Made by a program: the position numbers and the translations under genes. The notes beneath the pieces were generated by a model. The model did not search any database and had not been told where the DNA came from. It saw only the letters and a list, made by a program, of their open reading frames with translations. From Pseudomonadota bacterium (GTDB taxonomy: Bacteria > Desulfobacterota > Desulfobacteria > Desulfobacterales > Desulfobacteraceae), in contig JAHIVS010000714.1 in the NCBI GenBank assembly GCA_018816605.1, positions 1-18,821 of the forward strand: a stretch of DNA of 18,821 bases, in the 5' to 3' direction. Of this stretch, positions 6,928-13,637 are shown piece after piece (the stretch's first letter is position 1; the number at the start of each line of letters is the position of its first letter).

Positions 6928-8535
6928 TTATGTGCGCTTACGCTTATTCTTGGGGTTGTCTAATCCTAACTCGTTTTTATACCTAACAAGTGTTGTAATA
7001 AACCAGTCTATTGCTGAGGACAAGCGATCTGCTTTTGATTGATCTACCACGCCCGGCCAGTCCCCAACGATGGTTGTTCGAGGAAAGAGGTCAAAGGCTC
7101 TGTCTTGTGAATCCTGGGCGCTTGTGCTCACCTTAAATCTCAAAGGACCGCCGCTAGAGAAATTGAAAAACCTAAACAACACATCCCACACCATATTTTC
7201 ATAGGCCGTCGCTGCGCTCGGTTGGTTGCGTGCGGCTGCGTATATATCATTGATGGCTACAACCAAATCCCTACGAAGGGATGTTAATTGCTCTTGTTCT
7301 ATCCAAAACCGTACAAGGTAAATATCTAGCCAGGGTATCGAAGATAGTGAATATCCCTTGCGATCCTTTTGTGACAGGCTGATAGTGAAAAGGTTTTCCA
7401 TCTCTGTAAAAAAGAATTCCTGTCTATTGCTCGCGTTCTGTAGGCTCTCCGCCAGAGATTTTTCTTTATTAATATATGCCAAAGTTTGCTTGCTTGATAA
7501 CTTTTGATCAAGTGGAGTTAATATTGTTTCGGCCTGAAGCTGGAAGAACTTTTCGCGCCGTTTTTCAGTAAGTGTGTGTTCTGGATTGGCACTTGCGAAT
7601 ATCTGTTCGTATCTATTGATATCAAACGTAGGGTTGGCATAAAAGTCTGCAAATCTTTTCCAATAAACAGTAAAGGAAAGTTCGTGACCGATAAAAATCT
7701 CTAAATCACTCAAGGCTTTCATCCAAATTTGAATTGCCTTGTTTTCCTCTGTAGTTAGGTTGTCTTGAGTTTTTTCGTTGTCTTGATTGTCCGAGATTTC
7801 TTGAGTTGGGCTGCCGTCTATCCAGAATAGTACCAGAACGTCCTTTGAGAAATTTGCTGATTCTGGTCTCGTAAAAAAATCTTCCCATTTGCTCATTCTT
7901 GTGTTTATTTTATTGGGGAGGGCAGACGTAATCCTTTCCTGCTCGAACTCCATAAATTGTATCGTTTTGGTCGTGTCGCGAGAATCCCAAAACTTTACAT
8001 CAGGTCGAAATACCTGCTCTTTTGTTCTTGGATTACCTTCTGGGTCAAGTTTCGTTTCATCTGTGGAGATGAGTACTTGTCTGTCTATCTCGCAATACTT
8101 ACCCTTCTGTAAACAGGCGATCCCAATATCGGTAAGCGCAAGTGCGTGCAGAACAGTAATTCTTTCAAAGGAAGTAAAAGACCCCTCCCTTTTGTGACCA
8201 AGTTTTTCTAATAATTTCGCCCCTTCTGCTGATAGCCCATATACTTTTTCATTTCTACCACCGGCATTCTGTTTGTCAACCTTTGCCCACCCCCGAATAG
8301 GACCGTCTACTTTCCAAAGTAGGTTGGCATTATCATACTCCGTCATGGGTAATGTGAGTTTGTCAAGATATTTCCTAAGTGTAGTGTCGGAATGGGGTTT
8401 CCCGGCTGAGAAATTTAATACTTGTCTTATCTGTGCGAAGGTGCAAATAGCCTGATATTGGAAGGGTAACAAAACGTCTTCGGGTGTAAGAGATCCTGGT
8501 CTGCCAGGCTTGTTGGTCGTTGGAAAATCTGTCAT
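6928..8535 (-). CDS. replication-relaxation family protein
   Basis: 535 aa. Residues about 20-110 form a winged helix ending in the usual wing-helix signature KVYGLSAEGAKLL. The following domain has HALALTDIGIAC (130-141), then RPDVKF (177-182) and IQFMEFEQE (192-200). This order (winged helix, His-rich helix, PD...E-x-E strand pair) is that of the replication-relaxation family found on plasmids and mobile elements, whose core resembles a PD-(D/E)XK fold. The remaining 330 residues are helical with no recognised motif, longer than many family members, and end in a basic tail (NPKNKRKRT). The ATG overlaps the upstream stop as ATGA, with CGGAG 7 nt before it, so translation is coupled to the 417-aa gene. 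The role is likely plasmid replication or mobilisation; the exact activity is unknown. Confidence 0.72.
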   Translation of the reverse strand: MTDFPTTNKPGRPGSLTPEDVLLPFQYQAICTFAQIRQVLNFSAGKPHSDTTLRKYLDKLTLPMTEYDNANLLWKVDGPIRGWAKVDKQNAGGRNEKVYGLSAEGAKLLEKLGHKREGSFTSFERITVLHALALTDIGIACLQKGKYCEIDRQVLISTDETKLDPEGNPRTKEQVFRPDVKFWDSRDTTKTIQFMEFEQERITSALPNKINTRMSKWEDFFTRPESANFSKDVLVLFWIDGSPTQEISDNQDNEKTQDNLTTEENKAIQIWMKALSDLEIFIGHELSFTVYWKRFADFYANPTFDINRYEQIFASANPEHTLTEKRREKFFQLQAETILTPLDQKLSSKQTLAYINKEKSLAESLQNASNRQEFFFTEMENLFTISLSQKDRKGYSLSSIPWLDIYLVRFWIEQEQLTSLRRDLVVAINDIYAAARNQPSAATAYENMVWDVLFRFFNFSSGGPLRFKVSTSAQDSQDRAFDLFPRTTIVGDWPGVVDQSKADRLSSAIDWFITTLVRYKNELGLDNPKNKRKRT

Positions 8536-9785
8536 TGTTTAGCTCCGTTGGCGAACAATCTTCCGAACCAGATGCTTGAAGGTCTGTCTGGTTCTGAGTT
8601 TCTCAGCATTTTGTCGTAGGTTCCCCAATCGTTTATGTTGGTGAAGTGTGTTTTTTTAAAAAGAGGTTTGGTAACTGAGAACAAATTAATTCTGCTCGAT
8701 ATGTCCCTAACTCCCTTGTTTGTTGGGGATATAAAATATCCGATTCCACCAGATACTTTGCTATATTCGGTCATAATCTCGATTAGATTTCGTTGACTGA
8801 TAAACCCTTCGTAACCAAACATCAGGTAAATCTGATTGCCGTTTTCGTCAATAATTTCAGCGTGTGGGATAAAAGTTTTGGTTTGATTTTGGTCGTCTTT
8901 GTATTCTATTTCAGGAGCATACCTAACCAAAGAATAACCAAATTTCGGCAGATAATCCTCTACCGCAAACACGAATAAGGGCAATTCTTTTTGGGTAATT
9001 CCGGTGAGAATACTAAATACTCTTTCGGCTTCTGATGGCTTTTTTGAACGAATCTCGGCCAATCCTTTGTTGGTTAATTGAAAAAGTTTTGGGTAAGTTG
9101 CTCCAGAAATTGGTTTTGCTGATGTTGAATAGGTCTTGATCAGTTCAGCTTGTTCCAGGTCTGCTATCTTTTCTTCCGCATTATTTATTGAGAGTTGAAG
9201 TTCTTTTGAGCAAAGCTCCAGCAGATCATCCAATTTCATCAAACCGCAAGACCCGGCCAACTTTAAAACCGAGTCGGTGGGAGACGAACTGCTAATAGTT
9301 GTCGTTTCAGGTAGCTCTGAAGGGGATAAATCCTCTACCGCCGTTTCAGATGTTTCAGCGTGAACGGTAGGCTGGTCTTGGATAGTCACTGCTTCATTAA
9401 CGTGCTGATTGTTAGTGGGTGAGGGGTTGGCACTAAGTCTTTGGATCTCTTTATTCAGTGTTTCGTTTTCGTTTTGAAGTTTTGCTAGTGCTTCTTGTGC
9501 CGTGGTTAATTCTTGCTTAAGGGGAGGGTTATTCATCTTGCTTTTTTGATCGTTTGTCTGCGCCTCGAAAAAGTTTATAGCAACCTTTACAAATTGAATG
9601 ATTTTTAGGCTAGCCCCCATTGCCGGGGGTTGTACGTTGAGGTCAGAACAAACTTGAATAATGTAATCTTCTAGAAATTTTTTTGCGTTATCTGATTCAG
9701 TAATAAGCCTGTTTTTTTCTGTTATTTCTGTTTGTAAAAAAGCATTCATTGTTGCTAATCGAGCATCTAGTTCTGCTTTATCCAA
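8532..9785 (-). CDS. coiled-coil / winged-helix protein, degenerate replication-relaxation-like
   Basis: 417 aa. The N-terminal third is helical, with a clear coiled coil at about residues 86-118 (KQELTTAQEALAKLQNENE). A disordered Ser/Thr/Glu/Pro linker (120-170) follows, then a winged helix (about 172-246) ending in KLFQLTNKGLAEI. The C-terminal domain has FIPHAE (305-310) and IYLMFGYEG (319-327), in the same relative order as RPDVKF and FMEFEQE of the next protein, but with the acidic residues mostly replaced. It may therefore be an inactive partner of the replication-relaxation protein. The start is TTG with TTGGAGAG 6 nt upstream, overlapping the previous gene by 19 bp. The end overlaps the next ATG by 4 bp. 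No named family is certain. Confidence 0.75.
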   Translation of the reverse strand: MDKAELDARLATMNAFLQTEITEKNRLITESDNAKKFLEDYIIQVCSDLNVQPPAMGASLKIIQFVKVAINFFEAQTNDQKSKMNNPPLKQELTTAQEALAKLQNENETLNKEIQRLSANPSPTNNQHVNEAVTIQDQPTVHAETSETAVEDLSPSELPETTTISSSSPTDSVLKLAGSCGLMKLDDLLELCSKELQLSINNAEEKIADLEQAELIKTYSTSAKPISGATYPKLFQLTNKGLAEIRSKKPSEAERVFSILTGITQKELPLFVFAVEDYLPKFGYSLVRYAPEIEYKDDQNQTKTFIPHAEIIDENGNQIYLMFGYEGFISQRNLIEIMTEYSKVSGGIGYFISPTNKGVRDISSRINLFSVTKPLFKKTHFTNINDWGTYDKMLRNSEPDRPSSIWFGRLFANGAKQ

Positions 9786-10264
9786 GTATTACTCTCCAAT
9801 TCCGCTAATATATCTTGAGCGTTATTGATAAGTTCTTTAGTGGCAGTGAGATTGTCGTCCGAAGGGGTACTGACCCATCGCAATGCGGATTGACTGGCGT
9901 CCAAATAGGCCGCCGAGGTGTTGAGTAATAAATCTTTCAATCCGGTTAAAGCAGAGGGCGCTTCTGCGTTGTTAATAGCCTGAGTTAGCTTTACGTAATC
10001 TTCAAATAAATCCTGAGAACTTTGAGATTGGGAAAAAAGGCTTTTAGAATTACCGGCCATAAGAACCGCTAAGCGTCCATCGAGTAATCGAAGTTCCTCA
10101 GTCCAACCCTCGGCTTTTGCTCGATAATCTTCAACTTTTTTGACGCTCGGTAAAAGGAGGATCGGCTGCCCTTTTTCATCTTCGGGTGTGGCCAGCCAGC
10201 CAACGATCCCGAAAACTAAAATAGTAAGGACAATAATAAGGAGCGCTTTTTCAGATCTATTCAT
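9767..10264 (-). CDS. bitopic membrane protein of unknown function
   Basis: 165 aa from the chosen ATG at 10264 (MNRSEKALL); a GTG four codons upstream at 10276 is possible. A basic N-terminus precedes one membrane span (about residues 6-24: LLIIVLTILVFGIVGWLA). The remaining 140 residues are mostly amphipathic helix, predicted to lie outside the cytoplasm. No cysteine or lipobox is present, so it is not a lipoprotein. The start lies inside the end of the SSB-like gene and its 3' end overlaps the TTG start of the coiled-coil gene, so it is in a tightly coupled operon of DNA-maintenance genes. Why a membrane protein sits there is unclear; anchoring of the replication complex is one guess. Confidence 0.7.
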   Translation of the reverse strand: MNRSEKALLIIVLTILVFGIVGWLATPEDEKGQPILLLPSVKKVEDYRAKAEGWTEELRLLDGRLAVLMAGNSKSLFSQSQSSQDLFEDYVKLTQAINNAEAPSALTGLKDLLLNTSAAYLDASQSALRWVSTPSDDNLTATKELINNAQDILAELESNTWIKQN

Positions 10265-10667
10265 TGCCACTCTCACCGTCTAACCCCAAATCTTTACGGT
10301 TGGGTAAAAGGACACCCCGTTCGACAAGTTCGCGGCGTTTCCTTTCTCCTTCTTCTTCATTTTCGTTTTTAATATATTGAATATTATCAATCACAAATTC
10401 AAACCTTAATCTGTCGTGTTCGGCGCGGGTTTGTACATGACTAAAAACAAAAGCTCTGGTCCCCTTTTCAATGAATGCGTAAGCCATTTCTGCTTTATAC
10501 CCATAAGCCACAAAAACCAATCCTCTTGCCGGCTTCGTTCCCTCAGCTTCGGGGGTATAACCCTTGAAAGAAGCCAACTCGGTCAATTTGCCATCAACGT
10601 TTATCTGGCGAAAATCCTTGTAACCTGAAAAATCTACTAAAAAATTGCATTGATTTACTATCGCCAC
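10257..10667 (-). CDS. SSB-like OB-fold single-stranded DNA-binding protein
   Basis: 136 aa. The pattern of strands and motifs follows single-stranded DNA-binding proteins: an early strand (CNFLVDFSGY), a central strand ending in FVAYGYKAEMAYAFIEKGTRAFVFSHVQTR, then RFEFVIDNIQYIKNE. The last two match the typical SSB features of a basic turn before a strand, a 'QTR' and a 'DN-Q-(L/I)' strand. The usual GNLTRDPE start is poorly kept (DGKLTELASF). The C-terminus is acidic and ends DGESGNE, without the normal DDDIPF-type tip, so interaction with host proteins may differ. It begins with GTG, with GGAGG 5 nt before it. It is the first gene after the iteron-like array. It probably coats plasmid ssDNA during replication or transfer. 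Confidence 0.65.
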   Translation of the reverse strand: MAIVNQCNFLVDFSGYKDFRQINVDGKLTELASFKGYTPEAEGTKPARGLVFVAYGYKAEMAYAFIEKGTRAFVFSHVQTRAEHDRLRFEFVIDNIQYIKNENEEEGERKRRELVERGVLLPNRKDLGLDGESGNE

Positions 10668-10789
10668 TCAATCCTCCGGTTTACCTGTTTAAGCCTATTA
10701 GGAGCCACTTTAAGACACGTCCCCCTTTTGATGTGTATGTAATCCTTTTTCCTACATAAATCCCTCTACGAGCTTTTGGGGGCTGTTTA

Positions 10790-10891
10790 GGCGACCCTGT
10801 ACTATACTCTTGAATATACTCTATAATATACTTAGCTATATACTCAATAATATATTGTTGAGTATAGTTATTTTATTCAAGGGGCGACCCT
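10790..10891. repeat. 12-bp-period iteron-like array, candidate partition site or origin
   Basis: TATACTC-type heptamers begin at 10803, 10815, 10827, 10839 and 10851, exactly 12 bp apart. The units are TATACTCTTGAA, TATACTCTATAA, TATACTTAGCTA, TATACTCAATAA and TATATTGTTGAG, degrading toward the right. The array is closed by an inverted copy: ACTATACTC (10801-10809) is complementary to GAGTATAGT (10860-10868). Both sides carry the 9-mer GGCGACCCT in direct orientation (10790-10798 and 10883-10891). Near-helical periodicity, AT-richness and a position directly downstream of parA and its small partner suggest a parS-type centromere, an operator or replication iterons. Confidence 0.65.
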
Positions 10892-11310
10892 AGAGTATCA
10901 ATTATGTACTTTTCCAGGTCTATCTTCCACTCATAATTTGGTGAGTGTGCGTTCAGTTTGTAATATTCCAATTTTTTTTGAAATTCGTCATCGGTTTTGA
11001 GTTTTTTAAGAAGGTCAATTATAAGTACACAGACTATTTCGCCACACGGAAAACCTAGTTCCGTTTTCAGTGCTTCGGTTGCGGGTTTAATTCCCAGAGG
11101 CATATGTACACCCATAAGGTTTTTATGGCGCTCCGCTTTTTTTTTGTCTTGTTCTTTTTGCGCTTCGGTTTTTTCTTTCTCCCTTTTCGCGGGTTCCAAA
11201 GCGCTAGTTGAAACCATGCCGCCCATTGTCCTTTCGGCTCTTTGAGTATCCGTAAGTGTGGGCAGGTTTATTTTTGAGAGATCAGTTTTTGTTGGATTTT
11301 TTGGGGGCAT
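10873..11310 (-). CDS. putative ParA partner / centromere-binding protein
   Basis: 145 aa, no recognised family. The first 45 residues are polar and probably disordered. Residues about 42-64 are a highly charged helix (KREKEKTEAQKEQDKKKAER). The rest is a compact helical region (GIKPATEALKTELGFPCGEIVCVLIIDLLKKLK...) of about 80 residues. It starts 2 nt after the parA stop (TAATTATG) with no good ribosome-binding site of its own, so it is probably translated by reinitiation. The repeat array begins next to its stop. Small, basic, fast-evolving partners encoded directly after parA and beside direct repeats are typical of type Ib partition systems. The assignment rests on this context, not on homology. 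Confidence 0.55.
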   Translation of the reverse strand: MPPKNPTKTDLSKINLPTLTDTQRAERTMGGMVSTSALEPAKREKEKTEAQKEQDKKKAERHKNLMGVHMPLGIKPATEALKTELGFPCGEIVCVLIIDLLKKLKTDDEFQKKLEYYKLNAHSPNYEWKIDLEKYIIDTLGSPLE

Positions 11311-11312
11311 AA

Positions 11313-12110
11313 TTAAAATTGGTCCCTTCCAAAATAAGTGCGAAGTATGTGTTTCAATGTGTGAATATACCCTCCGCCTTTTATTTTTTCGCCGTTGTCA
11401 AAACCAACCATTGCTCTTGTTTTAGGCATATACTCCCAAAAAGTCATGCCTATTCTTTCGAGCTTTTCGCAGTTGGCGTCTTGCGGAATTGGTGACCATA
11501 ACCATTGAGGGTAGAGATCATAAATGTTTTTCAGTTGCATCAAACCTTCGGTTTTTACCAGATCCACTCTTGTTGGTAAAATGCCGGCTATTTCACAGGT
11601 GGTGAACTCTTTTAGTGCATTAAGTTGATCCATTAAGTCCTGCATACCAATAACGGAGTTTTGTGTGCAAGTAGTTGGAATAATGAGGTAGTCTGCAGCA
11701 ACTACTGAGGCCGGCATGAGAACGTCCACGCTTGGGGGGCAATCAATAAAGACCACATCGTAAGTGTTGTTTTCTAATATCGTACTGATAACATATTGCC
11801 GATCATCGTTCAGCCTTGATAGTTTTACTTTGAGGTCGGCAGTTGTTGGGTCGGACCGCAATACATCTAAATTCGCTCTGCCGGTCTTGAATACTGTATC
11901 CGAGAGAGTGCGAGCTCCTGCTTGCAGTATAAGCGTATAGAGATCGTCGCCGCGAGGTAGGCCCAGGTTGAGGGACGCATTTCCTTGTCCATCCGAATCA
12001 ATAATGAGTGTCTTGTAACCCAACAAAGCCATTCCATGTGCCAAGTGAATAACGGTGGTGGTCTTTCCTACACCGCCCTTTTCGTTCAATACTGTAAATA
12101 CTTTTGCCAT
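11313..12110 (-). CDS. parA: ParA-family partition ATPase
   Basis: 265 aa. The deviant Walker A motif KGGVGKTT (residues 11-18) is followed by a Walker A' region LIIDSDGQGNAS and by DVVFIDCPPS, the Walker B-type strand of ParA/Soj/MinD ATPases; later comes ADYLIIPTT. There is no N-terminal helix-turn-helix extension, so it is the short type, as in chromosomal Soj or type Ib plasmid ParA, and not P1-type ParA. It would move plasmid or element DNA by ATP-dependent binding to the nucleoid, with a partner bound to a centromere; the next gene and the 12-bp array are candidates for these. AAGGAG lies 8 nt before the ATG in a CA-rich leader like those of the methyltransferase-helicase block. Confidence 0.92.
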   Translation of the reverse strand: MAKVFTVLNEKGGVGKTTTVIHLAHGMALLGYKTLIIDSDGQGNASLNLGLPRGDDLYTLILQAGARTLSDTVFKTGRANLDVLRSDPTTADLKVKLSRLNDDRQYVISTILENNTYDVVFIDCPPSVDVLMPASVVAADYLIIPTTCTQNSVIGMQDLMDQLNALKEFTTCEIAGILPTRVDLVKTEGLMQLKNIYDLYPQWLWSPIPQDANCEKLERIGMTFWEYMPKTRAMVGFDNGEKIKGGGYIHTLKHILRTYFGRDQF

Positions 12111-12164
12111 GATGAAGTCTCCTTAAGGTGTAGTGTGGTGATTGTGTGTGTTAATTGATTTCTA

Positions 12165-12386
12165 TTACTTTTCTTCATCGAAAAATCCGGGGTTCTTTTG
12201 ATTGAAATCGTCCAGCCCTTTCGGATATCTCTGCGAAAAAACTATGTGAATAATCGCCAACGCTTCTGATGGCATACTGCGCCTGTCTTCTGTTGCTATG
12301 ATCTTTAATTCTTGCCATTCCTTTTGTGTGGGGTGGAGTTGAACAATAGGTACGTGGGCTTGCCTGTCTTGTTTGCTATTTTTCAT
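12165..12386 (-). CDS. small RHH-like protein upstream of parA
   Basis: 73 aa. Residues about 11-52 fit a ribbon-helix-helix fold: a strand (HVPIVQLHP), helix 1 (QKEWQELKIIATEDRRS) and helix 2 (PSEALAIIHIVFSQRY). A short acidic tail follows. Such proteins often repress the par operon or help bind the centromere. The gene is first after the terminator at 12550-12590 and lies 54 bp before parA. The intergenic region upstream contains the palindrome ACAAATTTGT and an inverted repeat that could be its operator. The family is inferred from pattern. Confidence 0.6.
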   Translation of the reverse strand: MKNSKQDRQAHVPIVQLHPTQKEWQELKIIATEDRRSMPSEALAIIHIVFSQRYPKGLDDFNQKNPGFFDEEK

Positions 12387-12408
12387 TGATAGTCGCCCTT
12401 TGCAAAAT

Positions 12409-12459
12409 TTGAAATAATATTCAATTAAAAATATGTAACAAATTTGTATGATTTTACAA
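12409..12459 (-). promoter_or_regulatory. candidate promoter/operator region of the parA operon
   Basis: The AT-rich interval before the 12386 ATG holds a 10-bp palindrome ACAAATTTGT (12438-12447) and an inverted repeat TTGAA/TTCAA (12409-12413, 12420-12424). A weak promoter can be drawn with -35 TTGTAA (plus 12454-12459), a 16-bp spacer and -10 TACATA (plus 12432-12437), with the palindrome in the spacer. Match quality is low. Confidence 0.35.
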
Positions 12460-12549
12460 CATAAAGTAATTTCTTGATAGGGGCAATTAGTTCATTTGTT
12501 TTACCTATATGTTACTACCGTGAATTTATTTGTAGATTTAAAAACATCT

Positions 12550-12590
12550 TTATTAAAAAGAAAAAAGCCCTGAAAATAATCCGGGGCTTT
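12550..12590 (-). terminator. rho-independent terminator
   Basis: On the minus strand AAAGCCC (plus 12584-12590) pairs with GGGCTTT (plus 12564-12570) over a 13-nt loop, followed by TTTTCTTTTTAATAA. It lies 20 bp after the stop of the gene ending at 12610, ends the right-hand operon and isolates the parA operon. Confidence 0.75.
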
Positions 12591-12609
12591 CGACTTACAT
12601 CATTGCGCC

Positions 12610-13098
12610 TTACGTCAGCATGGTATCATAAATTTTCTGAGCAATGCCGCTTAGAAATTCAGAAGCAGTCTCGTAACGCTCGGATAATCTATTAAAGTAG
12701 ATTGATACAGACATTGAGTTGGTGTGGCCGGCAAGCGGCAAACCGATCAACAGATCTGCGTCATCCCATCGATTCTCGTATTCATCTTCGCTAATGACAG
12801 GAAATTCGTCTACCTGAAAACCGGTTCTGCACATAGCTTGCGTGTTGCCTACTTGTGCAATCGTTTGATAGTAGACAGTGCAGGGGATTCTTAACTGTAT
12901 GAAGCTGTTAATAATCCCTTCTTTCCTCATCATATTGAGGTGGTTGAGCGCGGATATCAATTCATTCCTGATCTCCAGGGTAACGGTTAAGTGAATAACG
13001 ATATACCCATCGGAAGTAGAATCAAGATCAACATCAGCCGCGTGGAACAGATGAAATACGATTTTCTCGTTACCTTTGCTGTAATCCGGTGTGGTCAT
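12610..13098 (-). CDS. hypothetical protein, diverged paralog of its upstream neighbour
   Basis: 162 aa, soluble, acidic, no recognised family. It starts with a strand-rich part (KIVFHLFHAADVDLD, then GYIVIHLTVTLEIRNELISALNHL) and ends with a strand plus helix (SVSIYFNRLSERYETASEFLSGIAQKIYDTML). The neighbour at 13095-13565 has the same order: a strand/helix start, a DxFP motif in the middle (DEFPVIS versus DKFPELN) and the ending AVWLSYRSDNGTYQAPIRFLGDLVERLFADGL. The two therefore probably arose by duplication and may form a heterodimer. ATGA overlap couples their translation. A strong terminator follows. No enzymatic motif is visible. Confidence 0.72.
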   Translation of the reverse strand: MTTPDYSKGNEKIVFHLFHAADVDLDSTSDGYIVIHLTVTLEIRNELISALNHLNMMRKEGIINSFIQLRIPCTVYYQTIAQVGNTQAMCRTGFQVDEFPVISEDEYENRWDDADLLIGLPLAGHTNSMSVSIYFNRLSERYETASEFLSGIAQKIYDTMLT

Positions 13099-13565
13099 TG
13101 TGCCACCACCAGACCGTCTGCAAACAATCGCTCGACCAAATCACCAAGAAATCTTATGGGAGCCTGATATGTCCCGTTATCACTGCGATAACTGAGCCAT
13201 ACTGCGCAGAATTGGGGGAATTTTCTATTGCTCTCTGTTGGTTTTTCAATAGAGAGTGTTATGCGAGCCGTGATTGGTTCCCCGTTTAATTCGGGAAATT
13301 TATCAACGACTACATCCCCAAATAAGTCCCATAAGTCAACTAGCAACTCATTGTTTGCGTAGTCACCTTCAAAAACGAGTGTATCCACAGAAAAATCAAT
13401 CCTCACTGGCGCAATCCCGCTTGCTGGTTGTTCCAATGAGATTATTGAGTTCACTACGGACCGCACTTTGTTTACCAGATTATTGTCTGCTGTTAAGAAG
13501 ATGACGGAATTATATTCGTCCCTCTCATCAACGCTTTCAATTCTGATAATAAGCTTTTCGTTCAT
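13095..13565 (-). CDS. hypothetical protein, first of a paralogous pair
   Basis: 156 aa, acidic and soluble, function unknown. Its N-terminal segment (MNEKLIIRIESVDERDEYNSVIFLTADNNLVNKVRSVV, residues 1-38) and C-terminal strand-helix unit resemble the next protein. The start is firmly set by AAGGAGG 7 nt before the ATG, in a leader identical over 34 bp with that of the 359-aa gene at 17063-18142. It begins about 70 bp after the methyltransferase-helicase stop, behind a hairpin. This suggests separate expression from a shared type of leader. It could be an accessory of the large methyltransferase-helicase, but nothing in the sequence proves that. Confidence 0.72.
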   Translation of the reverse strand: MNEKLIIRIESVDERDEYNSVIFLTADNNLVNKVRSVVNSIISLEQPASGIAPVRIDFSVDTLVFEGDYANNELLVDLWDLFGDVVVDKFPELNGEPITARITLSIEKPTESNRKFPQFCAVWLSYRSDNGTYQAPIRFLGDLVERLFADGLVVAQ

Positions 13566-13594
13566 TTGGAGCCTCCTTGTGTATTGGGTGTGTG
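13561..13594 (-). repeat. 34-bp perfect direct repeat (copy 1), leader plus start codon
   Basis: Identical to 18138-18171. On the minus strand it runs from a CACACACCC stretch through AAGGAGG to the ATG and the next two bases. Beyond the 34 bp the two copies diverge at once on both sides. See also the related leaders before 16949 and 12110. Confidence 0.85.
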
Positions 13595-13628
13595 AAACAA
13601 GGACACGTTTTTAGGCGTGTCCTTGTTT
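13595..13628 (-). terminator. 13-bp perfect hairpin after the methyltransferase-helicase gene
   Basis: AAACAAGGACACG (13595-13607) pairs completely with CGTGTCCTTGTTT (13616-13628), with an 8-nt loop. It lies 9 bp after the stop at 13638. The minus-strand T run is short (TTT), the plus-strand run is five T. It may be a partial or bidirectional terminator, or an mRNA-stabilising hairpin. Confidence 0.55.
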
Positions 13629-13637
13629 TTCGTGTGG

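Noticed and set aside
10803..10862. CRISPR array
   Set aside because: The period is only 12 bp without spacers, and no cas gene is present.
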